Assembly (NCBI GenBank): GCA_026129915.1
Contig: JAHCHD010000031.1
Coordinates: 1-37,859 of the forward strand
Length of the DNA: 37,859 nucleotides
Source of the DNA: Bryobacterales bacterium
Lineage (GTDB): Bacteria > Acidobacteriota > Terriglobia > Bryobacterales > Bryobacteraceae
Direction: 5' to 3'
The notes below the pieces were generated by a model. That model did no database searches, was not told the DNA's origin, and was given only the letters and a program-made list of their open reading frames with translations. The stretch's first letter is position 1, and the number at the start of each line of letters is the position of its first letter. Positions 26,309-33,898 of the stretch are shown piece by piece. The translations under genes and the position numbers were made by a program.

Positions 26309-26323
26309 GACTGCTGATTATCA
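26302..26323. promoter_or_regulatory. Zur/Fur-box-like inverted repeat over the -10 box
   Basis: TCATAAT (26302-26308) and ATTATCA (26317-26323) form an inverted repeat with one mismatch and an eight-base spacer. The minus strand of the right part reads AATGATAATCA, close to known Fur/Zur half sites. It covers the -10 box and the expected transcript start, so a bound Fur-family protein would block transcription. The spacing differs from the classic box. Confidence 0.5.
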
Positions 26324-26341
26324 TTTATGCTTGAGGTGCGT

Positions 26342-27565
26342 ATGCAACAGCTACCTGTGACGGTGCTCTCCGGATTCCTTGGAGCCGGCAAGACAACACT
26401 CCTGAATCACATTCTGAACAATCGTTCAGGCTTGCGCGTAGCCGTGATCGTGAACGACATGAGCGAAGTGAATATCGATGCGCAGTTGGTGAAGCAGGGT
26501 GGCGCGGCGCTTGACCGCGTGGAAGAGCGCCTTGTGGAGATGACGAACGGGTGCATTTGTTGCACGTTACGCGAGGACTTGCTGGTTGAGGTAGGGAAGC
26601 TCGCGCGCGAGGGGCGTTTCGACTACCTGTTGATTGAGTCTACGGGTATTTGGGAGCCGATGCCCGTAGCGGCCACTTTTGGTTATGTGGACGAAGCGGG
26701 CACAAGCCTGAGCGACGTTGCCAGGCTCGACACCATGGTGACCGTAGTGGATGCAGAGAGCTTCCTGGAGAACCTCGATTCTCTGGATTCCTTGCTAGAC
26801 CGGCACCTGGCGCTGGGCGAAGACGATGAACGCAACGTGGCGGACCTCCTGATTGACCAGGTGGAGTTCGCGAATGTGATCGTCCTGAACAAGGCGGACC
26901 GCGTGAGCGAGGCGGATCTGGCGCGGCTGCAAGGAATTGTCCGGCGGCTGAACCCTGAGGCGCAGGTATTGCCTACAAGCTTTGGAAAAGTGCCCTTGCA
27001 GGCGATATTGAACACGCGACTGTTTGACGAGGACGAGGCATCGAATGCGCCGGGCTGGCTAAGGGAGTTACAGGGGCAGGGGCACCGGCCAGAAACCGAA
27101 GAGTACGGCATCGGCAGCTTTGTCTACCGAGCGCGTCGGCCATTTCATCCCCAGCGGCTATACGAAGCCCTTGAGGATGTATGGGTGGGGGTCTTACGGG
27201 CGAAAGGAATGGTGTGGCTGGCAACTGAGCACGATGTGATCGGGAACTATTCGCAAGCGGGCAATTGCATTGGCATTGAGCCGGCCACTTATTGGTACGC
27301 GGCGCGACCGCGCGATAGCTGGCCCGAAGATCCGGAGGCAGTCAGCTATATAGAAGCGAACTGGCGGGAGCCCTGGGGCGACCGGATGCAGGAGCTGGTG
27401 TTTATCGGAGTGGACTTACCGCGGCAAGATATCGAGAACTCGCTGGAAGCGTGCCTCCTAACCGACGAGGAAATGGCCGAAGGCCCAGCTAAATGGCGAG
27501 GATACGCCAATCCTTGGGGCACTTGGCTGCTGGACGAAGCCGCGGAGCTGGCACCGGCAGGTTAG
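26342..27565 (+). CDS. COG0523 (CobW/YciC-like) metal-chaperone GTPase
   Basis: The 407-residue protein is a G3E-family GTPase. The Walker A motif is SGFLGAGKTT (10-19), the conserved metal site is GCICC (Cys71, Cys73, Cys74), and the guanine-specificity motif is NKAD (183-186). The CobW C-terminal domain begins around YGIGSFVYRARRPFHPQRLY. The stretch RAKGMVWLATEHD and the length are like YciC/ZigA, zinc chaperones repressed by Zur. These proteins are thought to insert zinc into essential enzymes when zinc is scarce. I chose the ATG at 26342, five bases after GAGG, over an ATG at 26327 that lacks a ribosome site. The Fur-family gene follows after eight bases, and a Zur-like box overlaps the promoter. 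Confidence 0.92.
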   Translation: MQQLPVTVLSGFLGAGKTTLLNHILNNRSGLRVAVIVNDMSEVNIDAQLVKQGGAALDRVEERLVEMTNGCICCTLREDLLVEVGKLAREGRFDYLLIESTGIWEPMPVAATFGYVDEAGTSLSDVARLDTMVTVVDAESFLENLDSLDSLLDRHLALGEDDERNVADLLIDQVEFANVIVLNKADRVSEADLARLQGIVRRLNPEAQVLPTSFGKVPLQAILNTRLFDEDEASNAPGWLRELQGQGHRPETEEYGIGSFVYRARRPFHPQRLYEALEDVWVGVLRAKGMVWLATEHDVIGNYSQAGNCIGIEPATYWYAARPRDSWPEDPEAVSYIEANWREPWGDRMQELVFIGVDLPRQDIENSLEACLLTDEEMAEGPAKWRGYANPWGTWLLDEAAELAPAG

Positions 27566-27573
27566 GTATTGCT

Positions 27574-27999
27574 ATGTCTGGCGTTCACGAAGCCCAACAA
27601 TTGGGAGGACGAGTACGCAACACCCGGCAACGCGGGGTGGTGGAGCGCATCGTTCTGGAAAGCGAGCGTCCCCTCACCATACAAGAGGTTCTGGCGCTGG
27701 CCCGTCTGGCAATTCCCAAGCTGGGAAGCGCCACGGTCTACCGCAGGTTGGCGACGCTGATGGCGGAAGGCTCGGTGACACCGGTCCAGCTCCCAAACGA
27801 CGCTCTACGATTCGAGTCGCGCACAGACCAGGAGCATCACTATTTTCGTTGTCGTGTATGCCAGCGTGCCTTTAGGGTGTTCGGCACCACTCCAGAAGTT
27901 GAGCGCATGCGACCGCCGGATTTCATTGTGGACGCGCATGCAATCTTTCTGTACGGACGTTGTGCGGATTGCGGCAGGACGTACAATACCTCTGGGTAA
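27574..27999 (+). CDS. Fur-family metalloregulator, probably Zur-like
   Basis: The 141-residue protein has the Fur layout: a winged helix with LTIQEVLALARL (34-45) and the recognition helix GSATVYRRLATLMAEGSV (51-68), then the dimerisation domain. The structural zinc site has both CxxC pairs, Cys93-Cys96 (CRVC) and Cys130-Cys133 (CADC). The regulatory His cluster is reduced to DQEHHY (His88, His89), with His122 in DAHAIF. Being co-transcribed with a COG0523 GTPase favours zinc as the signal; iron or manganese cannot be excluded. The ATG at 27574 lies eight bases after the GTPase stop; a longer in-frame start at 27493 would overlap that gene by 73 bases and adds residues not typical of Fur. 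Confidence 0.88.
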   Translation: MSGVHEAQQLGGRVRNTRQRGVVERIVLESERPLTIQEVLALARLAIPKLGSATVYRRLATLMAEGSVTPVQLPNDALRFESRTDQEHHYFRCRVCQRAFRVFGTTPEVERMRPPDFIVDAHAIFLYGRCADCGRTYNTSG

Positions 28000-28344
28000 T
28001 TTCGACAGGCGGAAAGGACATTCCTGGGCGAGGTCAACAGCGCAACACGGGGAAGGGCTGGGCTTCCTGCTTCGATTGAGGAAACTTCGGCCTGCGCCGT
28101 ATTGTCGCCGCACCACGCACCGTGCGCGTGGCCGACCCGGCGATGCCGTTTCCCGTCACCACGGATTGCCAGCCATTAGGGGTGTCGATGGTTCGCGGTC
28201 GAGTTCGACTCGCTATCTGGTGTTAACTGCGGTTAGAATGAAGAATTGCGCGTTCGCCGCAAATCACGCTGGTGAAGCCTGAAACGCGTTTCTGGCGTTC
28301 GCCGTCTCGGGATGGGTAAGCTCCGGAAAGGAAGCCTCGCTTTC
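28000..28344. other. Intergenic stretch before bamA
   Basis: I see no gene or clear terminator here. A 12-base near-palindrome, GTCGA-GT-TCGAC, lies at 28198-28209, and TAGAAT at 28234-28239 could be a -10 box, but no matching -35 box is present at a normal distance. Confidence 0.4.
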
Positions 28345-31278
28345 ATGGTTTTTCACAGGCCTCTGCGCCTGCTGGGGATCGTCGTTTGTCTGACGTTCCA
28401 TGCGCTATCACTTACCGCGCAGCAGTCCCCGCAGCCACAACAGACCCAGCAAAATCCGTTCGAGACAGTGGCCCCGTCCCCTCCGCCTTCCAGTCCTTTT
28501 GAGACCCCCAGCGAAGCCAAGCCGGAAGGTGAGGCGGAAACAGCTGCTGACAAGAACACAATTGAAGCGGTTGACTTTCGGGGCGCCCGCCGTATTCCAC
28601 AGGCTACCCTGCGCGCACTCATCTATACGAAAGCGGGCGATGCTTATGATCCCCAGGCGCTGCGAAGAGATTTCATGTCGTTATGGAACACTTCGCGATT
28701 TGACGACATTCGCCTGGAGGTGGAAGACGGACGAGTTGGAAAGATTGTGCGGTTCGTAGTTACGGAACGGCGGATTGTCCGAAGTATTAAGTACGACGGC
28801 CTGAAGTCACTGACGATGTCGGAGGTGCTTGAGCGCTTCAAGGAGCGACGGGTAGGCCTGAGCACCGAAGCGCAGTACGATCCGAACAAAGTGCAGCGAG
28901 CCATTGTGGTACTGCAGGAATACCTGGCTGAACGAGGGCGGCAGTACGCATCCATTACGCCCGAAGTTTTCCAGATTCCACCGTCTTCTGTCGTCGTTAC
29001 TTTTCTTGTAAACGAAGGCCCCAAGGTGAAAGTGGGGGAGATTACGTTTGAAGGGTTGCAGGCGTTGCGCCCACGACAGGTGCGCCGTGCAATGGCCAAC
29101 AGCAAGCCCATCGGAATTCCTTACTCCATCTTTTTCGAGAGCTTGTTCTCGAAGAGCTTCGATTCGATCAAGTTGGAAGAAGACAAGCAGCGGATCTCCA
29201 GCTTTTACCAGGAACGCGGGCATTTCCGCGCCCGCGTGATTGACGCCGAGGTGACAATGCGCGACGTTGGTGGCGGCAAGTTCCGCGTGCCGCTGTTCTA
29301 TCCCAACAAGCCCGGCAAGCGGGCGGACTTGGCCCTCACTGTTGAAGAGGGTCCCATGTACCGTCTGAACGAAATCAAGTTTGAAGGCGTGAAGCTGTTC
29401 GCCGCACCCGAAGCGCTGATGCGTCCGCTGTTCCAAATGGAAAAGGGCGATATCTTCTCCACGAAGAATTTGCGTACGGGACTCGAAAACATTCGCAAGG
29501 TGTACGGCGAGTTCGGCTATATCGATTTCGTGCCCGAGCCGAGTTTTGACCCCGTGCCCGGCACCGACCAGATGAACCTGACATTAAGCGTGGATGAAGG
29601 CAAGCAGTTCTTCGTGCGCCGCATCGAGTTCTCTGGCAACACGACTACTCGCGACAAGGTGATTCGTCGCGAGTTGCTGGTGGACGAAGGCGACATGTTC
29701 AATACCCGGCTTTGGGAGGTGAGCATTCTGCGCCTTAACCAGCTTGGCTACTTCGACACCCTGAAGAACGAAGAAGCGACGGACATTAAGCGCGACAATC
29801 GCACCAATACGGTGGATCTTACGCTGTCGGTGAAAGAACGCGGCCGCAACACGGTGGGCTTGACGGGTGGCGTATCGGGCATTGCAGGCAGTTTCGTGGG
29901 CATGAACTACTCCACGAATAACTTCCTGGGCTTGGGCGAAACGCTCAGCATCAGTTCCCAGCTGGGCGACCGCATCCAGGACGTGGTATTCGGCTTCACC
30001 GAACCCTATTTCCTCGACCGCCCCATTCAGGCTGGTTTCACTGTGTATACGCGGCGATTCAACTTCGACCAGGGCCGCGAAGTGTCGATCTTCTCCGGTC
30101 GCAATCTGACGCCCATCTTCGATTCCCTGGGTTCGGCGAATCGGTTGAACTACACTCAGAATGGCTACGGTTTCAACACTTTTCTCTCGACGCAGCTGAA
30201 GCGATCGTTCGCGCGGGTGGGATTGAGCTACGGCTACGACCGTTCAAACATCGACCCTCAGAGCGAAGGCGCCAGGAACCAGTTTGAGACCATCAACTTC
30301 CTGAGCTTTGACGGCCAGCTAAACCAGTTGTCGGGCATTGTTACCAGCCGCATTGTGCCCTCGTACACCTACAATACGGTGAACCATCCCATTACCCCGA
30401 CGGCGGGGAAGAGCCTATTCGTCTCCACCACCTTCGCGGGCGGCTTTATGGGCGGAAACGTGAACATGTTCCTACCCACGGTGGAAGCGAAATATTTCCG
30501 CAAGGGCTTCAGGGAAGGGCATGTAATTGGTTTCCGTGCGATGGCATCGTGGCTAACGGGATACGGCGGGAAGGCAGCGCCACCGTTTAACCGCTTCTAC
30601 ATCGGCGGTGAACAGGACATCCGCGGCTTCAACATCTGGGAAGTGTCGCCCATCGCGTTCATCCCCAGCGAGACCAGTGTTCAAGTCCTGAACGCGGACG
30701 GCAGCCAGCGCGTGCAACGTTTCGTGGATACCCAGGGAAACGTATTCCTGCAGCCGGTTACACAGCGGATTCCGGTGTACCAGATTACCTTTCCCGGCGG
30801 AGACTTGATGAGTGTGAATAACATCGAGTACCGCATTCCGATCTTCGGCCCGGTGACCTTGGCTGCGTTCCTGGATGCCGGTTTGAACCGCGTCACGCAG
30901 ACTGAGCAGTTGCGACTGAATCCGGAGCGGATTCGCTTCCTGAATGCCCAGCACCCAGCGGCAGCCTTTGAGCAGAAGGCAACCGTCTTTGGACCCAGCC
31001 AGCAGTGGCGCACTTCTACCGGGTTGGAATTGCAGGTGCTGATGCCTGTGGTGAATGCACCGTTTCGCTTATACTGGGCCTATAACCCTACTATTGTGCA
31101 GGGAGTTGCCCAAGCGCCCATCATATTTGACCGGTCACAGTTCCCCAACGACGTGACCTTCTTGAATGCGATTGAGCAACTGACGGGCACCATCAGCGGT
31201 CGCGGTGGTGGTGCATCGCGCATTCCGTTTTTTGAGCGGAGGAGCCAGTTCCGATTCACCGTCAGCCGCACGTTCTAA
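28345..31278 (+). CDS. bamA: BamA, outer-membrane protein assembly factor
   Basis: The 977-residue Omp85 protein inserts beta-barrel proteins into the outer membrane. A signal peptide (to about LTAQQ) is followed by a 45-residue Gln/Pro-rich linker and five POTRA domains, each opening with a strand such as IEAVDFRGARRIP, RSIKYDGLKSLT, VGEITFEGLQALR, LNEIKFEGVKLFA and VRRIEFSGNTTTR. The 16-strand barrel starts near RNTVGLTGGVSG; FGFTEPYFLDRP, the inward-folded loop motif IRGF in GGEQDIRGFN, and a C-terminal Phe (FTVSRTF) are all as expected. It is longer than E. coli BamA because of the linker and longer POTRA and loop regions. The start at 28345 is preferred since AGGAAG lies 10 bases upstream; an ATG at 28312 would add 11 residues. 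skp follows. Confidence 0.95.
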   Translation: MVFHRPLRLLGIVVCLTFHALSLTAQQSPQPQQTQQNPFETVAPSPPPSSPFETPSEAKPEGEAETAADKNTIEAVDFRGARRIPQATLRALIYTKAGDAYDPQALRRDFMSLWNTSRFDDIRLEVEDGRVGKIVRFVVTERRIVRSIKYDGLKSLTMSEVLERFKERRVGLSTEAQYDPNKVQRAIVVLQEYLAERGRQYASITPEVFQIPPSSVVVTFLVNEGPKVKVGEITFEGLQALRPRQVRRAMANSKPIGIPYSIFFESLFSKSFDSIKLEEDKQRISSFYQERGHFRARVIDAEVTMRDVGGGKFRVPLFYPNKPGKRADLALTVEEGPMYRLNEIKFEGVKLFAAPEALMRPLFQMEKGDIFSTKNLRTGLENIRKVYGEFGYIDFVPEPSFDPVPGTDQMNLTLSVDEGKQFFVRRIEFSGNTTTRDKVIRRELLVDEGDMFNTRLWEVSILRLNQLGYFDTLKNEEATDIKRDNRTNTVDLTLSVKERGRNTVGLTGGVSGIAGSFVGMNYSTNNFLGLGETLSISSQLGDRIQDVVFGFTEPYFLDRPIQAGFTVYTRRFNFDQGREVSIFSGRNLTPIFDSLGSANRLNYTQNGYGFNTFLSTQLKRSFARVGLSYGYDRSNIDPQSEGARNQFETINFLSFDGQLNQLSGIVTSRIVPSYTYNTVNHPITPTAGKSLFVSTTFAGGFMGGNVNMFLPTVEAKYFRKGFREGHVIGFRAMASWLTGYGGKAAPPFNRFYIGGEQDIRGFNIWEVSPIAFIPSETSVQVLNADGSQRVQRFVDTQGNVFLQPVTQRIPVYQITFPGGDLMSVNNIEYRIPIFGPVTLAAFLDAGLNRVTQTEQLRLNPERIRFLNAQHPAAAFEQKATVFGPSQQWRTSTGLELQVLMPVVNAPFRLYWAYNPTIVQGVAQAPIIFDRSQFPNDVTFLNAIEQLTGTISGRGGGASRIPFFERRSQFRFTVSRTF

Positions 31279-31301
31279 GGGAGTTCTGGCGCTGAGACGG
31301 T

Positions 31302-31342
31302 GGGAACCCGTAAAGGTTTCCGCAGTGCCGGACACTCCGGCA
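31302..31342 (+). promoter_or_regulatory. Two tandem hairpins between bamA and skp
   Basis: GGGAACC (31302-31308) pairs with GGTTTCC (31315-31321) with one wobble. TGCCGGA (31326-31332) pairs perfectly with TCCGGCA (31336-31342) around CAC. Neither is followed by a U tract, so mRNA processing or protection is more likely than termination. Confidence 0.5.
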
Positions 31343-31395
31343 ACCATTGAAATGACCATAGGGCAGCCAGAAAGGCTGTGCCGAGGAGTGAATTA

Positions 31396-31977
31396 GTGAT
31401 TCTGAAGACGATTCTTCGCGGCCTTATGGGCCTGGCGCTGAGCGCCGCAATGTTTGCGCAGGCGGCGCCCACCAAAGTGGGCATCATCAATGTGCAGGTG
31501 GCCATCATCAGCACACGCGATGGCCAGGTAGCGGTGAAGGAACTGCAGGACCGCTTCAACCCGAAGCAGAAGCAGTTGCAGGACCAGCAGGGTGAGATCC
31601 AGAGCTTGCAGCAGCAGTTGCAGCGCGGGGCCAACACCATGAGTGAGGAAGCCCTGCGCAAACTGCGCCAGGATATCGACGACAAGCAGCGCATCCTGCA
31701 GCGTGATAGCGAAGATGCTCAGATGGACTTCGAGCAGCAGCAGCAGCGGGTGTTTGCCGGAATCAGCGAAAAGATGCAAAGTGTGATCGACAAGTACGCC
31801 CGGGAGCAGGGCTTCATGTTGATCATCGACGTAAGCTCTCAGCAGTCCGGCGTGCTGTATGCATCGAACAATATCGATATCACGAAGGACGTGATTGCCG
31901 CATTTGATGCCGATGCCTCACCCGCGCCAGCATCAACCGCCACGCCCGCTCCAACCCCAGCGCCCGCCAAGCCTTAA
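31396..31977 (+). CDS. skp: OmpH/Skp-family periplasmic chaperone
   Basis: The 193-residue protein has a signal peptide (LRGLMGLALSAAMFAQA), then the Skp start strand KVGIINVQVAII, a long charged coiled coil (about 50-120: KELQDRFNPKQKQLQDQQGE and QQLQRGANTMSEEALRKLRQ), and the closing strand FMLIIDVSSQQSGVLYAS with NNIDITKDVIAAFD. Skp holds unfolded outer-membrane proteins between the Sec machinery and BamA, and bamA lies directly upstream. The tail is a Pro/Ala-rich low-complexity segment of about 25 residues, not usual in E. coli Skp. I chose a GTG at 31396, seven bases after GAGGAG; an upstream GTG at 31378 precedes the ribosome site. Confidence 0.92.
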   Translation: MILKTILRGLMGLALSAAMFAQAAPTKVGIINVQVAIISTRDGQVAVKELQDRFNPKQKQLQDQQGEIQSLQQQLQRGANTMSEEALRKLRQDIDDKQRILQRDSEDAQMDFEQQQQRVFAGISEKMQSVIDKYAREQGFMLIIDVSSQQSGVLYASNNIDITKDVIAAFDADASPAPASTATPAPTPAPAKP

Positions 31978-31999
31978 GGGCGTTCCCTGAATTCCTGAC

Positions 32000-32032
32000 G
32001 CCGGAGTGCTTCGCCAAACGAAGTGCTCCGGC
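32000..32032 (+). terminator. Hairpin at the end of bamA-skp, just before the Nudix gene
   Basis: GCCGGAG (32000-32006) pairs with CTCCGGC (32026-32032) and CTTCG (32009-32013) with CGAAG (32019-32023), with a two-by-two internal mismatch and a five-base loop. There is no U tract. It ends seven bases before the next start codon and could act on translation as well as transcription. Confidence 0.45.
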
Positions 32033-32039
32033 TAGATTC

Positions 32040-32519
32040 ATGCCTCATCTGAACTACTATCTGGACTTCACCGTAGCGGTTTTCGTGGTGGAGAATGGAC
32101 GTGTGCTTTTGGTACACCATCGCGGCCTGAACCGATGGCTACCGCTGGGCGGCCACATTGATCCTGGGGAAGACCCTCTGACGGCGGTGCACCGGGAGGC
32201 CTGGGAAGAAAGCGGCCTGCACATTGAACTGCTGCTTGAAAAATCACTGCCTGTTCTGCCCGATGTGAAGGTGCTGCCTCCGCCGCTCTATATGGATATT
32301 CACCCCATCAGTGGCGAACACAAACATCTCGGCATGGTGTACTTCGCCCACCCAGTCGGCGGTGAAGTGACGCTGGCCGCAGCCGAGCATCACGCCATTC
32401 GCTGGTTTCGCGCGGAGCAGGTGGAGGCGGCAACGCTGGAGGAAATTCCACTGAACGTGCGCTTCTACGCGCTGGAAGCACTGCGGCGCTATGCAGCGCG
32501 CGATGCGCAGGTGGGCTAG
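32040..32519 (+). CDS. Nudix hydrolase
   Basis: The 159-residue protein has the complete Nudix box at 38-60 (GHIDPGED, then REAWEESGL), with the metal-binding glutamates of REAWEE intact. Nudix enzymes cleave nucleoside diphosphates linked to another group; the substrate is not readable. It starts with FTVAVFVVENGRVLLVHHRG, a typical Nudix first sheet, so the ATG at 32040 is secure despite the lack of a Shine-Dalgarno sequence: a hairpin fills the region. Its TAG stop lies within CTAG shared with the stop of dinB on the other strand. It may sanitise nucleotides, but no link to Pol IV beyond adjacency is shown. Confidence 0.88.
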   Translation: MPHLNYYLDFTVAVFVVENGRVLLVHHRGLNRWLPLGGHIDPGEDPLTAVHREAWEESGLHIELLLEKSLPVLPDVKVLPPPLYMDIHPISGEHKHLGMVYFAHPVGGEVTLAAAEHHAIRWFRAEQVEAATLEEIPLNVRFYALEALRRYAARDAQVG

Positions 32520-33847
32520 GAATCGGGCCAAACTTGATCGGGTGCCGCGTTGTCCGGCGTCTTGGAGTGAGAGCTTTCGCCGGGTTCCTGCTGGGGCATG
32601 GTCTCGTGCACTCGCTCGCGGAAGCGTCCGCGCATCGATGCCGCGAGAGACACGGAGTCTTCCCCGAAGCGCGCCCTCAGCTTGTCTGCCGCCTGCAGAG
32701 CCTGCTGCAGACGCTGATGGCGGTCTCCATCGAGCAGGCCGAGTTGCCCCTCGCGCGTATCAAGGCCAGAAGCCTGCACGCCGATCAGCCGCACCAGCGA
32801 GCCCCTTTTCCAGTGCTGCCGGAAGAGGGCGCGTGCTTCCTGGAAGATCTCCGCGTCGAGGTTGGTACGCTGTTCCACGGTCCGTGCCCGGGTGACTGTG
32901 CGAAAGTTCTGGTCGCGCAATTTCAGCTGCACGGTGCGTGCGTGCAGGCCGAGATCGCGGAGGCGGCGCCCCACCATCTCAGCCATGCGAGCCAGCACCG
33001 CCTCCAAAGTAGCGGCGTCGGCTGTATCTTCGCTAAAGGTATGCTCGTGACTGACGGACTTCGGGTCGTCGTCCGCGCCGATCTCCTCATCAAACCAGCC
33101 ACCGGCATCCTTGCCCTGCGCCTTTCCAGCGAGGGCCAGGCCCCACTTGCCGAAGCGGCGCAGAAGGACCTGCTCATCCACGAGGTTCAGGTCGCCTACG
33201 CGCCGAACGCCCATCTCGGCCAGATCTCGTTGCATCACTCGTCCCACTCCGGGAATCTTGCCCACGGGTAGCGGCGCGAGGACGGCAGCCTCCATGCCGG
33301 GCAGTACCTCAAAGAGTCCATTGGGCTTGGCGAGGTCAGAGCACACCTTTGCTACGAGGCGAGACGTGCCGATACCGATCGAGCAGTTCAAGCGAGTCTG
33401 CCGCCGGATGCGCTCGTGCAACTGATGCGCCGCCGCAAGGGGTGGGCCATAAAGGCGCCTGGTTCCGGTCATCTCCAGGTAGGCCTCGTCAATGGACGCC
33501 ATTTCCACTACGGGAGCGAACTCTTCAAGGATGGCGCGAACCTTTCGGGAATGCTCGCTGTACCGGTCGCGATGGCCATCCAGGAAAATGGCCTGCGGGC
33601 ACTTCTGGTAGGCCGTGCGAAGGGGCATTGCGGAATGGATGCCAAATTGACGGGCAGCATACGACGCCGCGGAGACCACACCACGCTCATGGCCTTTGCC
33701 GCCCACAACAACGGGCTTGCCCTTCAGAGAGGGGTCGTAGAGTTCCTCCACGGACACGAAAAAGGCGTCCATGTCCATGTGGAAGACTACCCGGTGCCGT
33801 TCGGCGCCCGAATTCATAGTGCCGGTGGCCAAATCTCTTTCTGCCAT
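32516..33847 (-). CDS. dinB: DNA polymerase IV (Y family, translesion)
   Basis: The 443-residue enzyme copies damaged DNA. The palm begins with HMDMDAFFVSVEE (23-35) with metal-binding Asp25; SIDEAYLEMTG (118-128) carries the other two acids. GIGTSRLVAKVCSDLAKPNG and the helix-hairpin-helix IPGVGRVMQRDLAEMGV follow, then the little-finger domain (VSHEHTFSEDTADAATL, VQLKLRDQNFRTVTRART). It is about 90 residues longer than E. coli DinB; the extra residues lie mostly in a C-terminal tail without a clear beta-clamp-binding motif that I can identify with confidence. GAGGAG four or five bases before the ATG at 33847 supports the start. It is 51 bases downstream of the ychF-like gene on the same strand; no LexA box is recognisable in that gap. 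Confidence 0.95.
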   Translation of the reverse strand: MAERDLATGTMNSGAERHRVVFHMDMDAFFVSVEELYDPSLKGKPVVVGGKGHERGVVSAASYAARQFGIHSAMPLRTAYQKCPQAIFLDGHRDRYSEHSRKVRAILEEFAPVVEMASIDEAYLEMTGTRRLYGPPLAAAHQLHERIRRQTRLNCSIGIGTSRLVAKVCSDLAKPNGLFEVLPGMEAAVLAPLPVGKIPGVGRVMQRDLAEMGVRRVGDLNLVDEQVLLRRFGKWGLALAGKAQGKDAGGWFDEEIGADDDPKSVSHEHTFSEDTADAATLEAVLARMAEMVGRRLRDLGLHARTVQLKLRDQNFRTVTRARTVEQRTNLDAEIFQEARALFRQHWKRGSLVRLIGVQASGLDTREGQLGLLDGDRHQRLQQALQAADKLRARFGEDSVSLAASMRGRFRERVHETMPQQEPGESSHSKTPDNAAPDQVWPDS

Positions 33848-33898
33848 GGCCTCCTCTGCCTGGATGGGGTTGGCCGTTCCGTCACATTGGCGATAGCC

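Noticed and set aside
26327..26341. Upstream ATG at 26327 as start of the COG0523 GTPase
   Set aside because: It lacks a ribosome site, while GAGG is ideally placed for the ATG at 26342.
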